Positions 1 to 7,882 of a stretch of 64,000 bases of DNA are shown here, one piece after another. Numbering within the stretch: the first letter of the stretch is position 1; each line of letters starts with the position of its first letter. The stretch is from Sphingomonas sp. Leaf407 (GTDB taxonomy: Bacteria > Pseudomonadota > Alphaproteobacteria > Sphingomonadales > Sphingomonadaceae). The notes under the pieces were generated by a model. That model did no database searches. It had not been told where the DNA came from and was given only the letters and a program-made list of their open reading frames with translations. A program made the translations under genes and the position numbers. Location of the stretch: contig NZ_LMQO01000001.1 in NCBI RefSeq assembly GCF_001425385.1, forward strand, positions 968,833 to 1,032,832, read 5' to 3'.

Positions 1-36
1 AATCGTGGACGTCCTTGTCCGCCCCGGGAGATTATC

Positions 37-666
37 ATGCGATCGCTGGCGCTTATCCTTGCCTTTACCCTGCCCGCCGTTGCGCAGGCGCACGAAGTCT
101 GGATCGAGCGCGACGGCGCGGGGCCGGCACGCATCTACCTTGGCGAACCGGCCGAGCCGATGCCGGCGGGCGGCGATCCCGAATTCAAGCGGCTGGTGGC
201 ACCGAAGTTCGTCGGCACCGCCGCCACCCGCAGCGATCGCCGCGCGGGCTATATCGAGGCGATAGTGCCGGCGAAGGGTGACCTGCGCGTGACCGACGAT
301 ACGGTGTTCGCGCCATGGGGGGCGGAGGGTGCGAAGGAGGCGGTGATCTATTACGCGCGCGCCGGGCGCAGCGATACCGCCACCGCCATGCCGTACGAGA
401 TCGCGCCGCTCACCGCCAATGGCAATCGCTTCGCGCTGATGCAGGGCGGCAAGCCGGTCGCCGATGCCAAGGTGACGGTGGTGTCGCCCGATAAATGGAC
501 GAAGGTGCTGAGCGCCGACGCGAACGGTATCGTCACCGTGCCGCTGCGTGGGGGAGGCCGCTATCTGTTGAGCGCGACCAAGGAGGAAACCGGCCAGTTG
601 GCGGTGCCCGCAGGACCGGTCGCCAAAATCTATCACACCGCCACCACGACCTTCGTGGCGAAATAG
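37..666 (+). CDS. DUF4198-family exported protein
   Basis: The product is 209 residues and starts with a Sec-type signal peptide (MRSLALILAFTLPAVAQA) that would be cut just before HEVWIER. The exported His-Glu-Val-Trp start, the beta-rich body and the late segment that reads like a carboxypeptidase-regulatory-like fold (GKPVADAKVTVVSPDKW) match the DUF4198 family. These periplasmic proteins often sit beside metal or TonB-dependent uptake genes, but their biochemical role is not established. GGGAG lies 7 bases before the ATG, which supports the start. The gene upstream lies outside the window, so operon membership cannot be judged. Confidence 0.8.
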   Translation: MRSLALILAFTLPAVAQAHEVWIERDGAGPARIYLGEPAEPMPAGGDPEFKRLVAPKFVGTAATRSDRRAGYIEAIVPAKGDLRVTDDTVFAPWGAEGAKEAVIYYARAGRSDTATAMPYEIAPLTANGNRFALMQGGKPVADAKVTVVSPDKWTKVLSADANGIVTVPLRGGGRYLLSATKEETGQLAVPAGPVAKIYHTATTTFVAK

Positions 667-680
667 GGATACTCTCCGAT

Positions 681-778
681 CGTCGTCCCCGCGCAGGCGG
701 GGACCCATATACGCCGACGCCGGTGCTTCCATCGAAACACCGGCGTCTATGGATTCCCGCCTTCGCGGGAATGACGAT
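681..778. repeat. Palindromic intergenic repeat, family A copy 1
   Basis: An imperfect inverted repeat. The left arm (681-706) has GTCCCCGCGCAGGCGGGGAC. The right arm (751-776) has GGATTCCCGCCTTCGCGGG. An inner dyad (GCCGGTG / CACCGGC) lies between them. The same arms recur at 48241-48341 and inside 59279-59458. It sits between two convergent genes and may also help stop transcription. Confidence 0.8.
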
Positions 779-788
779 GTAGGGAAGG

Positions 789-2774
789 TTACTTCACCGG
801 CAACACGAACGGTGCGGCGGGCAGGTCGGCCTTGTCGAACAGGTTGACGAACGGCGCGTCGGCCCACGCATAGCGCACCCGCGTCACCCCCGGCCTGTTG
901 GCGCCGGGCAGCACCACCGTCTCGCCGCGCGGCACGGCAGTGGCATAGCTGCACGTCTCGCCCGCGCACGTTTCGAACCCGATCGCCTGCGCGCCGCTGT
1001 AGCTTTGCAATCCGCCCAGTGCGTTGCGATAGCGCACGACCAGATCGGCCCCGGCGCGGGTCACGTCGACCGCTTCCGGCCCCGATCGCGTGCCCGGTTT
1101 GCCATAGGCGATGACGCTCGCCAGCCGGGCCAGCCGCTCGCCGACCAGCGTCTTCTGCGTCGGATGGATGTCGAACCGGTCGCCGACGTCGATCGTCACC
1201 GCCAGCCCCGCATCGGCATCGGCCGCGACCGCTTCGGCCTGCGCCTGGCGCAATTCGGCCCAGCTCGACTGGCCGGGCGTCGTCATCGGCTTGCCATAGG
1301 AGGTGAGCTGCACGACGAAGAACGGCAGTTTCGGCGCATCGAACGCCCGCCGCCAGTCGGCCATCAGCAGCGGCAGCAACCGGCGATAGGCGCCGGCTTC
1401 CGCCGCGTTCGATTCCCCCTGATACCATGCCGCCAGTTTCAGCCCGTAGCCGGCGAACGGCGCGATCATGCCGTTGTAGAGCGTGGTCAGGCTGTTGGGC
1501 GTATCCCATGGCGGCGGGGCGATCCACTTGTCCTTGAGCGGCGTACCCTTCGCATAGCGCCACGGCCCCTTGAACGGAACGAGCGTGCCATCGGCCAGCT
1601 CGACCCCGCGCGGCGCGGGGCTGGCGAAGCCGCCGCCGTTGGCGCCGCCCAGCACGCGGATCGCCACAACGTTGCGCCCGGCATGAAGCCTGCCCGCCGG
1701 GATCGCATAGCCGCGCCATGCCCATTCGATGCTGCCACCGCCGACATAGGTGCCGTTGACATAGCTTTCGTCGAACTTGTCGATCGGCCCCAGCCGCAGC
1801 GTCCTGGCGGCGGCGGCCTGTTCGGGGGTCAGCTCGATCGTGGTGCGCAGCCACACCGCGCCCTCGAAATCGGCCAGCGCGGGGATTCCCGCCTGCCGCC
1901 ATGCCGCTTCGTTGATCGTGCCCCAAGCCGCGTCGTCGAAGCCCTCGGTCCGCCATGCGCGCTGGCTGGTCGCGGCGGGATCGTTCGCCTGCCACCATGC
2001 CTCGCGTCGTTCGCCATCGGCGAGGATCGCCGCCGCCGGATCGCGCCCATATTGCGCCACCGCCGCCACGCCGGCGCGCAGGTCGGGAACGGTCGACAGC
2101 GCGGGCGCGCTGATCCAGCTTTCGATCCGCGTGCCGCCCCATTCGGACGAGATGAAGCCGATCGGCACCTTCTCCGACTGACGAAGCGAGCGGGCCATGT
2201 AATAGCAGACCGCCGAGGCATCGCCGACCGTCTCGGGCGAGACCTGCGCCCACTTCGCGCGCTTGTCCAAGTCCTTGGCGACGTTCGGCCGGTTGGCGTC
2301 GTCGATCACGACGAAGCGCAGCCCGGTATCGGCCGACGAACGGGTCGTGCCCCAGGCGTTGGTCGAGGCCGACACCTTGAACTCCATGTTCGACTGGCCG
2401 CCGCACAGGAACACGTCGCCGACCATGATGTCCGACAGCGTCTGCGCGGCCGCGCCAGCGCTGCCGACCGACAGCGTGTACGGCCCGCCCGCCGGCATCG
2501 CCGGCAGCATCACGCGCCAGCTACCGTCGCTGCCGACCTTCGCGCTTACCCGACGATCGCCCAGTTGCACGCTGACCGTACCGCCGGGTGTGCCGGTGCC
2601 CCAGACAGCGATCGGCCGGTCGCGCTGCACCACCGCATGATCGGCAAAGATGTTCGCGAACTGCGCGCCTGTCGGCGGCACCGCCGTCGCTTGGCCGAAG
2701 GCCGGCACGGCCGCCCCCAGCATCGCCGCGCCCGCCAACCATTGCATCGCCCGCCGTCTGGCCATCATCCGCAT
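789..2774 (-). CDS. SIAE/CE20-like O-acetylesterase
   Basis: A 661-residue secreted esterase of the sialate O-acetylesterase-like SGNH group. The start at 2774 (MRMMARRRAMQW) gives a signal peptide and has GGGGAG upstream. Block I with the nucleophile is GGQSNMEF (Ser near residue 128). A later AWYQGES block and the Asp/His block DRFDIHP complete the SGNH set. A jelly-roll-like domain (about residues 300-420, containing TLRLGPIDKFDESYVNG) is inserted between the two halves of the SGNH fold. This is the arrangement of CE20 xyloglucan/xylan acetylesterases. With GH27 and GH43 genes next door, removal of acetyl groups from plant hemicellulose is more likely than action on sialic acid. The substrate is inferred, not shown. 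Confidence 0.85.
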   Translation of the reverse strand: MRMMARRRAMQWLAGAAMLGAAVPAFGQATAVPPTGAQFANIFADHAVVQRDRPIAVWGTGTPGGTVSVQLGDRRVSAKVGSDGSWRVMLPAMPAGGPYTLSVGSAGAAAQTLSDIMVGDVFLCGGQSNMEFKVSASTNAWGTTRSSADTGLRFVVIDDANRPNVAKDLDKRAKWAQVSPETVGDASAVCYYMARSLRQSEKVPIGFISSEWGGTRIESWISAPALSTVPDLRAGVAAVAQYGRDPAAAILADGERREAWWQANDPAATSQRAWRTEGFDDAAWGTINEAAWRQAGIPALADFEGAVWLRTTIELTPEQAAAARTLRLGPIDKFDESYVNGTYVGGGSIEWAWRGYAIPAGRLHAGRNVVAIRVLGGANGGGFASPAPRGVELADGTLVPFKGPWRYAKGTPLKDKWIAPPPWDTPNSLTTLYNGMIAPFAGYGLKLAAWYQGESNAAEAGAYRRLLPLLMADWRRAFDAPKLPFFVVQLTSYGKPMTTPGQSSWAELRQAQAEAVAADADAGLAVTIDVGDRFDIHPTQKTLVGERLARLASVIAYGKPGTRSGPEAVDVTRAGADLVVRYRNALGGLQSYSGAQAIGFETCAGETCSYATAVPRGETVVLPGANRPGVTRVRYAWADAPFVNLFDKADLPAAPFVLPVK

Positions 2775-2871
2775 CCCACTCCCCGACTCACAAATTGACA
2801 TCGCTATCATGGCGCAGGTCATCGGCCCGCGCCACGGCCGATCCTTTAGCGGCGCGGATGTAAAAAGCGCG

Positions 2872-2900
2872 TTGACGCTCCCTGGTCAGACAAATACGCC
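2872..2900 (+). promoter_or_regulatory. Putative promoter with FadR-type dyad for the GH operon
   Basis: A TTGACG hexamer (2872-2877) is followed after 17 bases by a weak -10 (TACGCC, 2895-2900), about 45 bases before the GH27 start. Between them lies TGGTCAGACAA (2883-2893), an exact match to the TNGTNNNACNA pattern of FadR-subfamily GntR repressors. No such regulator is encoded nearby. The call rests on motif reading only. Confidence 0.35.
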
Positions 2901-2943
2901 GATCCGAACGCCGCAAAGGCCGGGATCGAACGGGGAGAGTAGC

Positions 2944-4845
2944 ATGGCATCGTGGAGACGCTGGACCGGAGGGCTGTTGCTCGCCGCCGCCGCCCTGCCC
3001 GCCGTCGCGGCGGGACAGGCGCTTGCCCCCACTGGTCGCTGGAGCGCCAACACCGCCGGCCGCGCCAGTTTGCCGCCGATGGGCTGGAATAGCTGGAACG
3101 CCTTCTACACCGATGTCGACGAGGAGAAGGTGCTCGCCTCGGCGAAGATCATCGTCGATTCCGGTCTTGCCGCCAAAGGCTATCGCTACGTCAACATCGA
3201 CGACGGCTGGTGGCTGCAACGCCGCCAGCGCGACGGGCGGGTGCTGATCCGCACCGCCACCTTCCCCTCGGCGCGGACCGCCGACGGCGCCACCAGCTTT
3301 CGCCCGCTGACCGGCCGGCTGCACGCCATGGGGCTGAAGGCCGGCATCTATACCGACATCGGCCGCAATTCGTGCGGGCAGGCCTATACCGCCAACGGCC
3401 CGAACCAGCCCGAAGGCAGCATGGCCGAGCGCGAGATAGGGCTGTACGACCATGTCGATGGCGATATTCGCGCCTATTTCGCCGAATGGGGCTTCGATTA
3501 CATCAAGGTCGACGGCTGCGGCATCCGCGCGCTCGGCCCCGACAGCAAGATGGTGCAGGGCGGCCGCTACCGTGCGCTGGGGCCGATCGTCGACGTCGAT
3601 TCGCTCGGCCGGACCGATGTTGCGGCGGTGCGCGGGCTGTACCAGCAGGTCGCCGACGCGCTGAAGCGCCACAATCCCGATGGCGACTATATCTTTTCGG
3701 TCTGCCTGTGGGGATCGGCCGATGTGCGCTCGTGGGGGCGGTTCATCGGCGGCACCTCGCGCACCAGCGAGGACATCACCGCGTCGTGGACGCGGATGCT
3801 CCACAATCTCGACAGCACGTCGCGCCGCGCGCTCTATGGCCATCCCGGTTCGTGGAACGATCCCGACATGCTGTTCGTCGGCACCGGCGATTTCGACAAG
3901 GATCACCTGACCGAAGCGCGCGCGCATTTCTCGCTGTGGGCGATGGTCAACGCGCCGCTGCTGATCGGCTATGATCTGCGCAAGGCGGGGCCGGAGCTGA
4001 TGGCGATCCTCGGCAACGAGCGGATCATCGCGCTCAACCAGGACCCGGCCGGCAATCAGGCGACGCTGGCGTACGACAGCGAGGACGTGCAGATCTACGT
4101 CAAGGCGCTGGCCGACGGGACCAAGGCGGTGGCGATCCTCAACCGTCGCGACAAGCCGTTCGACGCGACACTGACCGCCGACCACCTGAAACTGCGCGCC
4201 GATGCCGACATCAGCCTCGACGATCTGTGGACCGGCACGCGGACCAGCTTCCGCGACGAACGGACATTCACGCTCGCCGCGCATCAGGCGCTGGTATTCC
4301 GCGCGCGGGGCGGCCGGCAGTTGCCGAACGGACTGTATCTCTCCGAGCTGCCCGGGCGGGTGAACCCGGCGGTCGATGGCATCACGGTGCCGGAGAACGA
4401 ACCGATGATCCACCGTGGCATCCTCCATTGGAACAGCACGCGCGGCGGCGGCGAGCGGCCGCGCTATGCCGGCTGGGGCGGCGCGCAGGTCGACGCCACG
4501 CCCTATGGCGAGACGCTGGGTATCGCCGGCAAGCGTTATGCGACCGGTCTGGGCGTGCTCGCCAATTCGCGGCTGGAGGTTCGCGCGGGCGATGCGAAGC
4601 GCTTCACCGCCTCGGTCGGGGTAGACGACAGCGCGCGCGACCGCAGCCATCCGGTCCGCTTCGCCGTCTATGGCGACGGCCGGCTGCTTGCCCGGTCGAA
4701 ACCGATGCGTTTCGGCGAGGCGGCGGTCCCGATCGCCGCCGATGTCGCCGGGGTGAAGCTGGTCGAGCTGGTCGCGGAGGGGAAACGGGGCGAACGATTC
4801 CCCGATCCGGTAGTGTGGGCCGATGCCGCGCTGGTGACGCAGTGA
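2944..4845 (+). CDS. GH27 alpha-galactosidase with C-terminal NPCBM-like domain
   Basis: A 633-residue secreted glycoside hydrolase. The ATG at 2944 has GGGGAGAG upstream and begins a signal peptide (cleavage near residue 24). The GH27 opening PPMGWNSWNAF is at about residues 44-54. The nucleophile is Asp190 in DYIKVDGCG. The probable acid/base is Asp277 in RTSED, and the substrate-binding GSWNDPDML follows. After the beta-sandwich, residues about 480-630 read as an NPCBM-type galactose-binding module (YATGLGVLANSRLEV). It probably releases alpha-galactosyl or beta-L-arabinopyranosyl side chains in the periplasm. It is the first gene of a three-gene operon and overlaps the next by 4 bases (GTGA). 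Confidence 0.9.
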   Translation: MASWRRWTGGLLLAAAALPAVAAGQALAPTGRWSANTAGRASLPPMGWNSWNAFYTDVDEEKVLASAKIIVDSGLAAKGYRYVNIDDGWWLQRRQRDGRVLIRTATFPSARTADGATSFRPLTGRLHAMGLKAGIYTDIGRNSCGQAYTANGPNQPEGSMAEREIGLYDHVDGDIRAYFAEWGFDYIKVDGCGIRALGPDSKMVQGGRYRALGPIVDVDSLGRTDVAAVRGLYQQVADALKRHNPDGDYIFSVCLWGSADVRSWGRFIGGTSRTSEDITASWTRMLHNLDSTSRRALYGHPGSWNDPDMLFVGTGDFDKDHLTEARAHFSLWAMVNAPLLIGYDLRKAGPELMAILGNERIIALNQDPAGNQATLAYDSEDVQIYVKALADGTKAVAILNRRDKPFDATLTADHLKLRADADISLDDLWTGTRTSFRDERTFTLAAHQALVFRARGGRQLPNGLYLSELPGRVNPAVDGITVPENEPMIHRGILHWNSTRGGGERPRYAGWGGAQVDATPYGETLGIAGKRYATGLGVLANSRLEVRAGDAKRFTASVGVDDSARDRSHPVRFAVYGDGRLLARSKPMRFGEAAVPIAADVAGVKLVELVAEGKRGERFPDPVVWADAALVTQ

Positions 4846-6185
4846 CCCGCCTGTCGCGCCGCACGCTGATCGCCGCCGGCGGCATCGCGCCTGCCGCCGC
4901 CGCCGGCATCGCCCGTGCCGCCCCGCGCAAGGGCGCGCCGCTCGCCCCCACCCCGCCGATGGGCTGGAATAGCTGGAACAGCTTCGCCACCACGATTACC
5001 GAGGCGCAGGCGCTGGAAACCGCGACGATCCAGCGCGACCGGCTGCTGCCGGCGGGCTATTCGATCTTCACCATCGACATACAATGGTACGAACCCGGCG
5101 CGACCGGATACGAATATCGCGCCGATGCGGTGCCGGTGCTCGACGGGCACGGCCGGTTGCAGCCCGATCCGAAGCGCTTTCCTTCCGCCGCCGATGGTCG
5201 CGGTTTTCGCAGCATCGCCGACCGGGTCCATGCGATGGGTCTGAAATTCGGCATCCACCTGATGCGCGGCATCCCGCGCGAGGCGGTGCGACGCAACCTG
5301 CCGATCCTCGGCACCCGGTATCGCGCGCAGGACATCGCCGACCCGACCAGCATCTGTTCGTGGAACAGCGACATGGTCGGCGTCGACATGCGCCGGCCCG
5401 GTGCGCAGGCCTATTACGACAGCGTGTTCGCGCAATATGCCGACTGGGGCGTCGACCTTGTCAAGATGGACGACATGAGCCGCCCGTATGACTCGCATGC
5501 GCCCGAGATCGAGGCGGCCGCCGCCGCGATCCGCCGTTCGGGCCGGGCGATCCTGCTGAGCCTGTCGCCGGGCGAAACGCCGTTGTCCTCGGCCGACCAT
5601 GTCCGCGCGCATGCGCAGATGTGGCGGATCAGCGACGATTTCTGGGACGAATGGGCGCTGCTCGACGCACAGTTCACCCGGCTGGAAAACTGGCAGCGGT
5701 ATGCGGGGCCGGGCGGCTGGCCCGATGCCGACATGCTGCCGCTCGGCCGGCTGGCGCTGGGGCAGCGCGATACGAAGTTCACCGCACCCGAACAGCGCAC
5801 GCTGATGACCTTGTGGTCGATCGCCCGATCGCCGCTCATCATGGGCGGCGACCTGCGCCATCTCGACGCGGCGACGCTGGCGTTGCTGACCAATCCGGAG
5901 GTGATCGCGGTCAATCAGGCGAGTTCGCGCAACCGCCCGCTCCATGTTCAGGACGGGATGCGCGCGTGGGAAGCGCGTGCGGCGAACGGCGACACCTATC
6001 TCGCGCTGTTCAACCCGACACCCAAGGCGGCCCGGATCGGGATCGATCCGCGCTGGCTGAACCTTGCCGGGCGGCTGCGCGTCCGCGACCTGTGGGCGCG
6101 TGCCGACCTGCCACCCGTAACCGGCCGGATCGAGGCCGACCTGCCATCGCACGGTGCCGCGCTCTATCGGCTGGCGGCAGCGTGA
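4842..6185 (+). CDS. GH27-family glycoside hydrolase, Tat-exported
   Basis: A 447-residue second GH27 protein, clearly divergent from its upstream neighbour. The GTG start at 4842 overlaps the previous stop. It yields a twin-arginine leader (LSRRTLIAAGG), so export in folded form is likely. PPMGWNSWNSF is at residues 39-48. The nucleophile is Asp210 (DLVKMDD) and the probable acid/base is Asp266 (RISDD). GGWPDADMLPLG matches the conserved substrate loop. The nucleophile motif is KMDD, not the usual KxDGC, and there is no C-terminal NPCBM domain. A different sugar preference from the first copy is therefore plausible. It ends in a TGATG overlap with the GH43 gene. Confidence 0.85.
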   Translation: MTRLSRRTLIAAGGIAPAAAAGIARAAPRKGAPLAPTPPMGWNSWNSFATTITEAQALETATIQRDRLLPAGYSIFTIDIQWYEPGATGYEYRADAVPVLDGHGRLQPDPKRFPSAADGRGFRSIADRVHAMGLKFGIHLMRGIPREAVRRNLPILGTRYRAQDIADPTSICSWNSDMVGVDMRRPGAQAYYDSVFAQYADWGVDLVKMDDMSRPYDSHAPEIEAAAAAIRRSGRAILLSLSPGETPLSSADHVRAHAQMWRISDDFWDEWALLDAQFTRLENWQRYAGPGGWPDADMLPLGRLALGQRDTKFTAPEQRTLMTLWSIARSPLIMGGDLRHLDAATLALLTNPEVIAVNQASSRNRPLHVQDGMRAWEARAANGDTYLALFNPTPKAARIGIDPRWLNLAGRLRVRDLWARADLPPVTGRIEADLPSHGAALYRLAAA

Positions 6186-7819
6186 TGCGGATGCTGTTCG
6201 CCACGCTCGCGCTGTTCGGGACGGCTGTTGTCGCCAGCGAACCGGCGCGCTTCAGCGAATTCCGCTATACCGGTCGCACGATCGATCGCGCGGTGCCCGG
6301 CCCCGACCAGTATCGCAACCCGATCGTGGCGGGCTATTATCCCGATCCGTCGATCGTGCGCGTCGGCGAGGAGTATTACCTCGCCAATTCGTCGTTCGCG
6401 CATTTCCCCGGCATCCCGATCTTCCATTCGCGCGATCTGGTCCACTGGACGCAGATCGCCAACGCGATCGACCGGCCGATCCAGCTCGATTTCAGCAGGC
6501 GGCGCGTGTCCGAAGCGGTGTTCGCGCCCGATATTTCCTATCACGCCGGCACCTTCTACATCGTCAACACCTGTGTCGAATGCGGCGGCAATTTCGTCAT
6601 CACCGCGCGCGATCCGAAGGGGCCGTGGTCGGACCCGGTGTGGCTGCCGTTCGAGGGGATCGATCCGTCGATCCACTGGGAGGGCGAGCGCGCATGGATC
6701 GTCAACAACCGCGCCCCCGCTGGACCTGCCCGGTACGAAGGGCACCGCGCGCTGTGGGTGCAAGAATTCGACTGGCGCGCGGGCAGGATGATCGGGCCAT
6801 CGACCCAGATCGTCGACGGCGGGGTCGACATCACCAGGCAGCCGGTGTGGATCGAAGGGCCGCATATCCTGCGGAAAGACGGCTATTATTATCTGACCGC
6901 CGCCGAGGGCGGGACCGAGGTCAATCATTCGCAGGTCGTGTTCCGATCGCGCGAAATACGCGGGCCGTATGTGCCGTTCGCCGGCAACCCGATCCTGACG
7001 CAGCGTGATTTGCCCGCCGGGCGGGCGAACCCGATCACCTCGGCCGGCCATGCCAAGTTCGTCCAGACGCAGCGCGGCGACTGGTGGGCGACCTTCCTCG
7101 CCGTGCAGCCCTATGCCGGTGATTACTACAACACCGGGCGCGAGACGTTCCTGCTGCCGGTGACATGGGTCGACGGCTGGCCGGTAATCCTGCCCAATGG
7201 CCAGCCGATCCCGCATGTCGCCAGCCGCCCCGCGCTGCCGCGCCAGCCCGCGCCGGCGCGGCCGACGACCGGCGACTTCGCCTATGTCGACCGGTTCGAC
7301 ACGCCGAGGCTGGGCCTGTCGTGGGTCGGCATCCGCACGCCGCGCACGCCGGTGTACAGCATCGCGGGCGGCGAGTTGATCGTTCCCGGCGGAGCGGCGC
7401 TTGGCGACCAGAACGGCGTGCCGGGCTTCGTCGGCCGGCGGCAGCAGCATGCCACGGCGACGGTGTCGACGACGGTGCGCTTCGTCCCGACCGGCGACGG
7501 TGATCGCGCCGGGCTGGTCGCGTTGCAGAGCGACCGGAGCTATCTGTTCTTCGGCGCCACGCGGATCGCCGGCCGACCGGCGATCGCGCTGTTCACCCGC
7601 GACAAGGGCGACGAACGCCTCATCGCCTCCGCGCCATGGAACGGCACCGGCCCGGTCACGCTGACGCTGCGGATCGACGGCGGCACGATCGCGGTCGACT
7701 ATCGCGCCGGTGGCAGGGCCGCGACGCTGAAAACCGGGCTCGACGCCCGGTTCCTGAGCACGGCGACGGCGGGCGGCTTCACCGGCACGGTCATCGGCCC
7801 CTATGCCTGGCGCAAATAG
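6185..7819 (+). CDS. GH43 beta-xylosidase / alpha-L-arabinofuranosidase-like enzyme
   Basis: A 544-residue secreted family 43 hydrolase. The five-bladed propeller signatures are visible: the catalytic base Asp54 in YYPDPSIVRV, the pKa-modulating Asp160 in EGIDPSI and the general acid Glu224 in WIEGPH. Residues from about 350 onward form a beta-sandwich of the GH43 C-terminal type (YVDRFDTPRLGLSWVG). The signal peptide runs to about residue 17. The ATG at 6185 shares its A with the upstream stop, so the three hydrolases are translationally coupled. The family usually cleaves xylosyl or arabinofuranosyl residues; which one is used here cannot be read from the sequence. Confidence 0.88.
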   Translation: MRMLFATLALFGTAVVASEPARFSEFRYTGRTIDRAVPGPDQYRNPIVAGYYPDPSIVRVGEEYYLANSSFAHFPGIPIFHSRDLVHWTQIANAIDRPIQLDFSRRRVSEAVFAPDISYHAGTFYIVNTCVECGGNFVITARDPKGPWSDPVWLPFEGIDPSIHWEGERAWIVNNRAPAGPARYEGHRALWVQEFDWRAGRMIGPSTQIVDGGVDITRQPVWIEGPHILRKDGYYYLTAAEGGTEVNHSQVVFRSREIRGPYVPFAGNPILTQRDLPAGRANPITSAGHAKFVQTQRGDWWATFLAVQPYAGDYYNTGRETFLLPVTWVDGWPVILPNGQPIPHVASRPALPRQPAPARPTTGDFAYVDRFDTPRLGLSWVGIRTPRTPVYSIAGGELIVPGGAALGDQNGVPGFVGRRQQHATATVSTTVRFVPTGDGDRAGLVALQSDRSYLFFGATRIAGRPAIALFTRDKGDERLIASAPWNGTGPVTLTLRIDGGTIAVDYRAGGRAATLKTGLDARFLSTATAGGFTGTVIGPYAWRK

Positions 7820-7820
7820 G

Positions 7821-7858
7821 TGTCCCCGGACCAGTGCCATAGCACTGGCCCGGGGACA
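7821..7858. terminator. Bidirectional hairpin between GH43 and the TonB receptor
   Basis: TGTCCCCGGACCAGTGC (7821-7837) pairs with GCACTGGCCCGGGGACA (7842-7858) across a CATA loop, 16 of 17 positions matching. It lies just after the GH43 stop and before the stop of the convergent receptor gene. There is no long T-run on either side. Confidence 0.75.
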
Positions 7859-7882
7859 GGCGTTACGGACGGCGTTCCGCGC

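Noticed and set aside
1005..2798. Long open frame antisense to the acetylesterase gene
   Set aside because: High G+C content makes stop codons rare in antisense frames. The translation is Arg/Pro/Ala-rich with no family signal, while the opposite strand encodes a clear SGNH esterase.
2788..4650. Long open frame antisense to the first GH27 gene
   Set aside because: It mirrors the codon pattern of the GH27 gene, has no ribosome-binding site and matches no domain.
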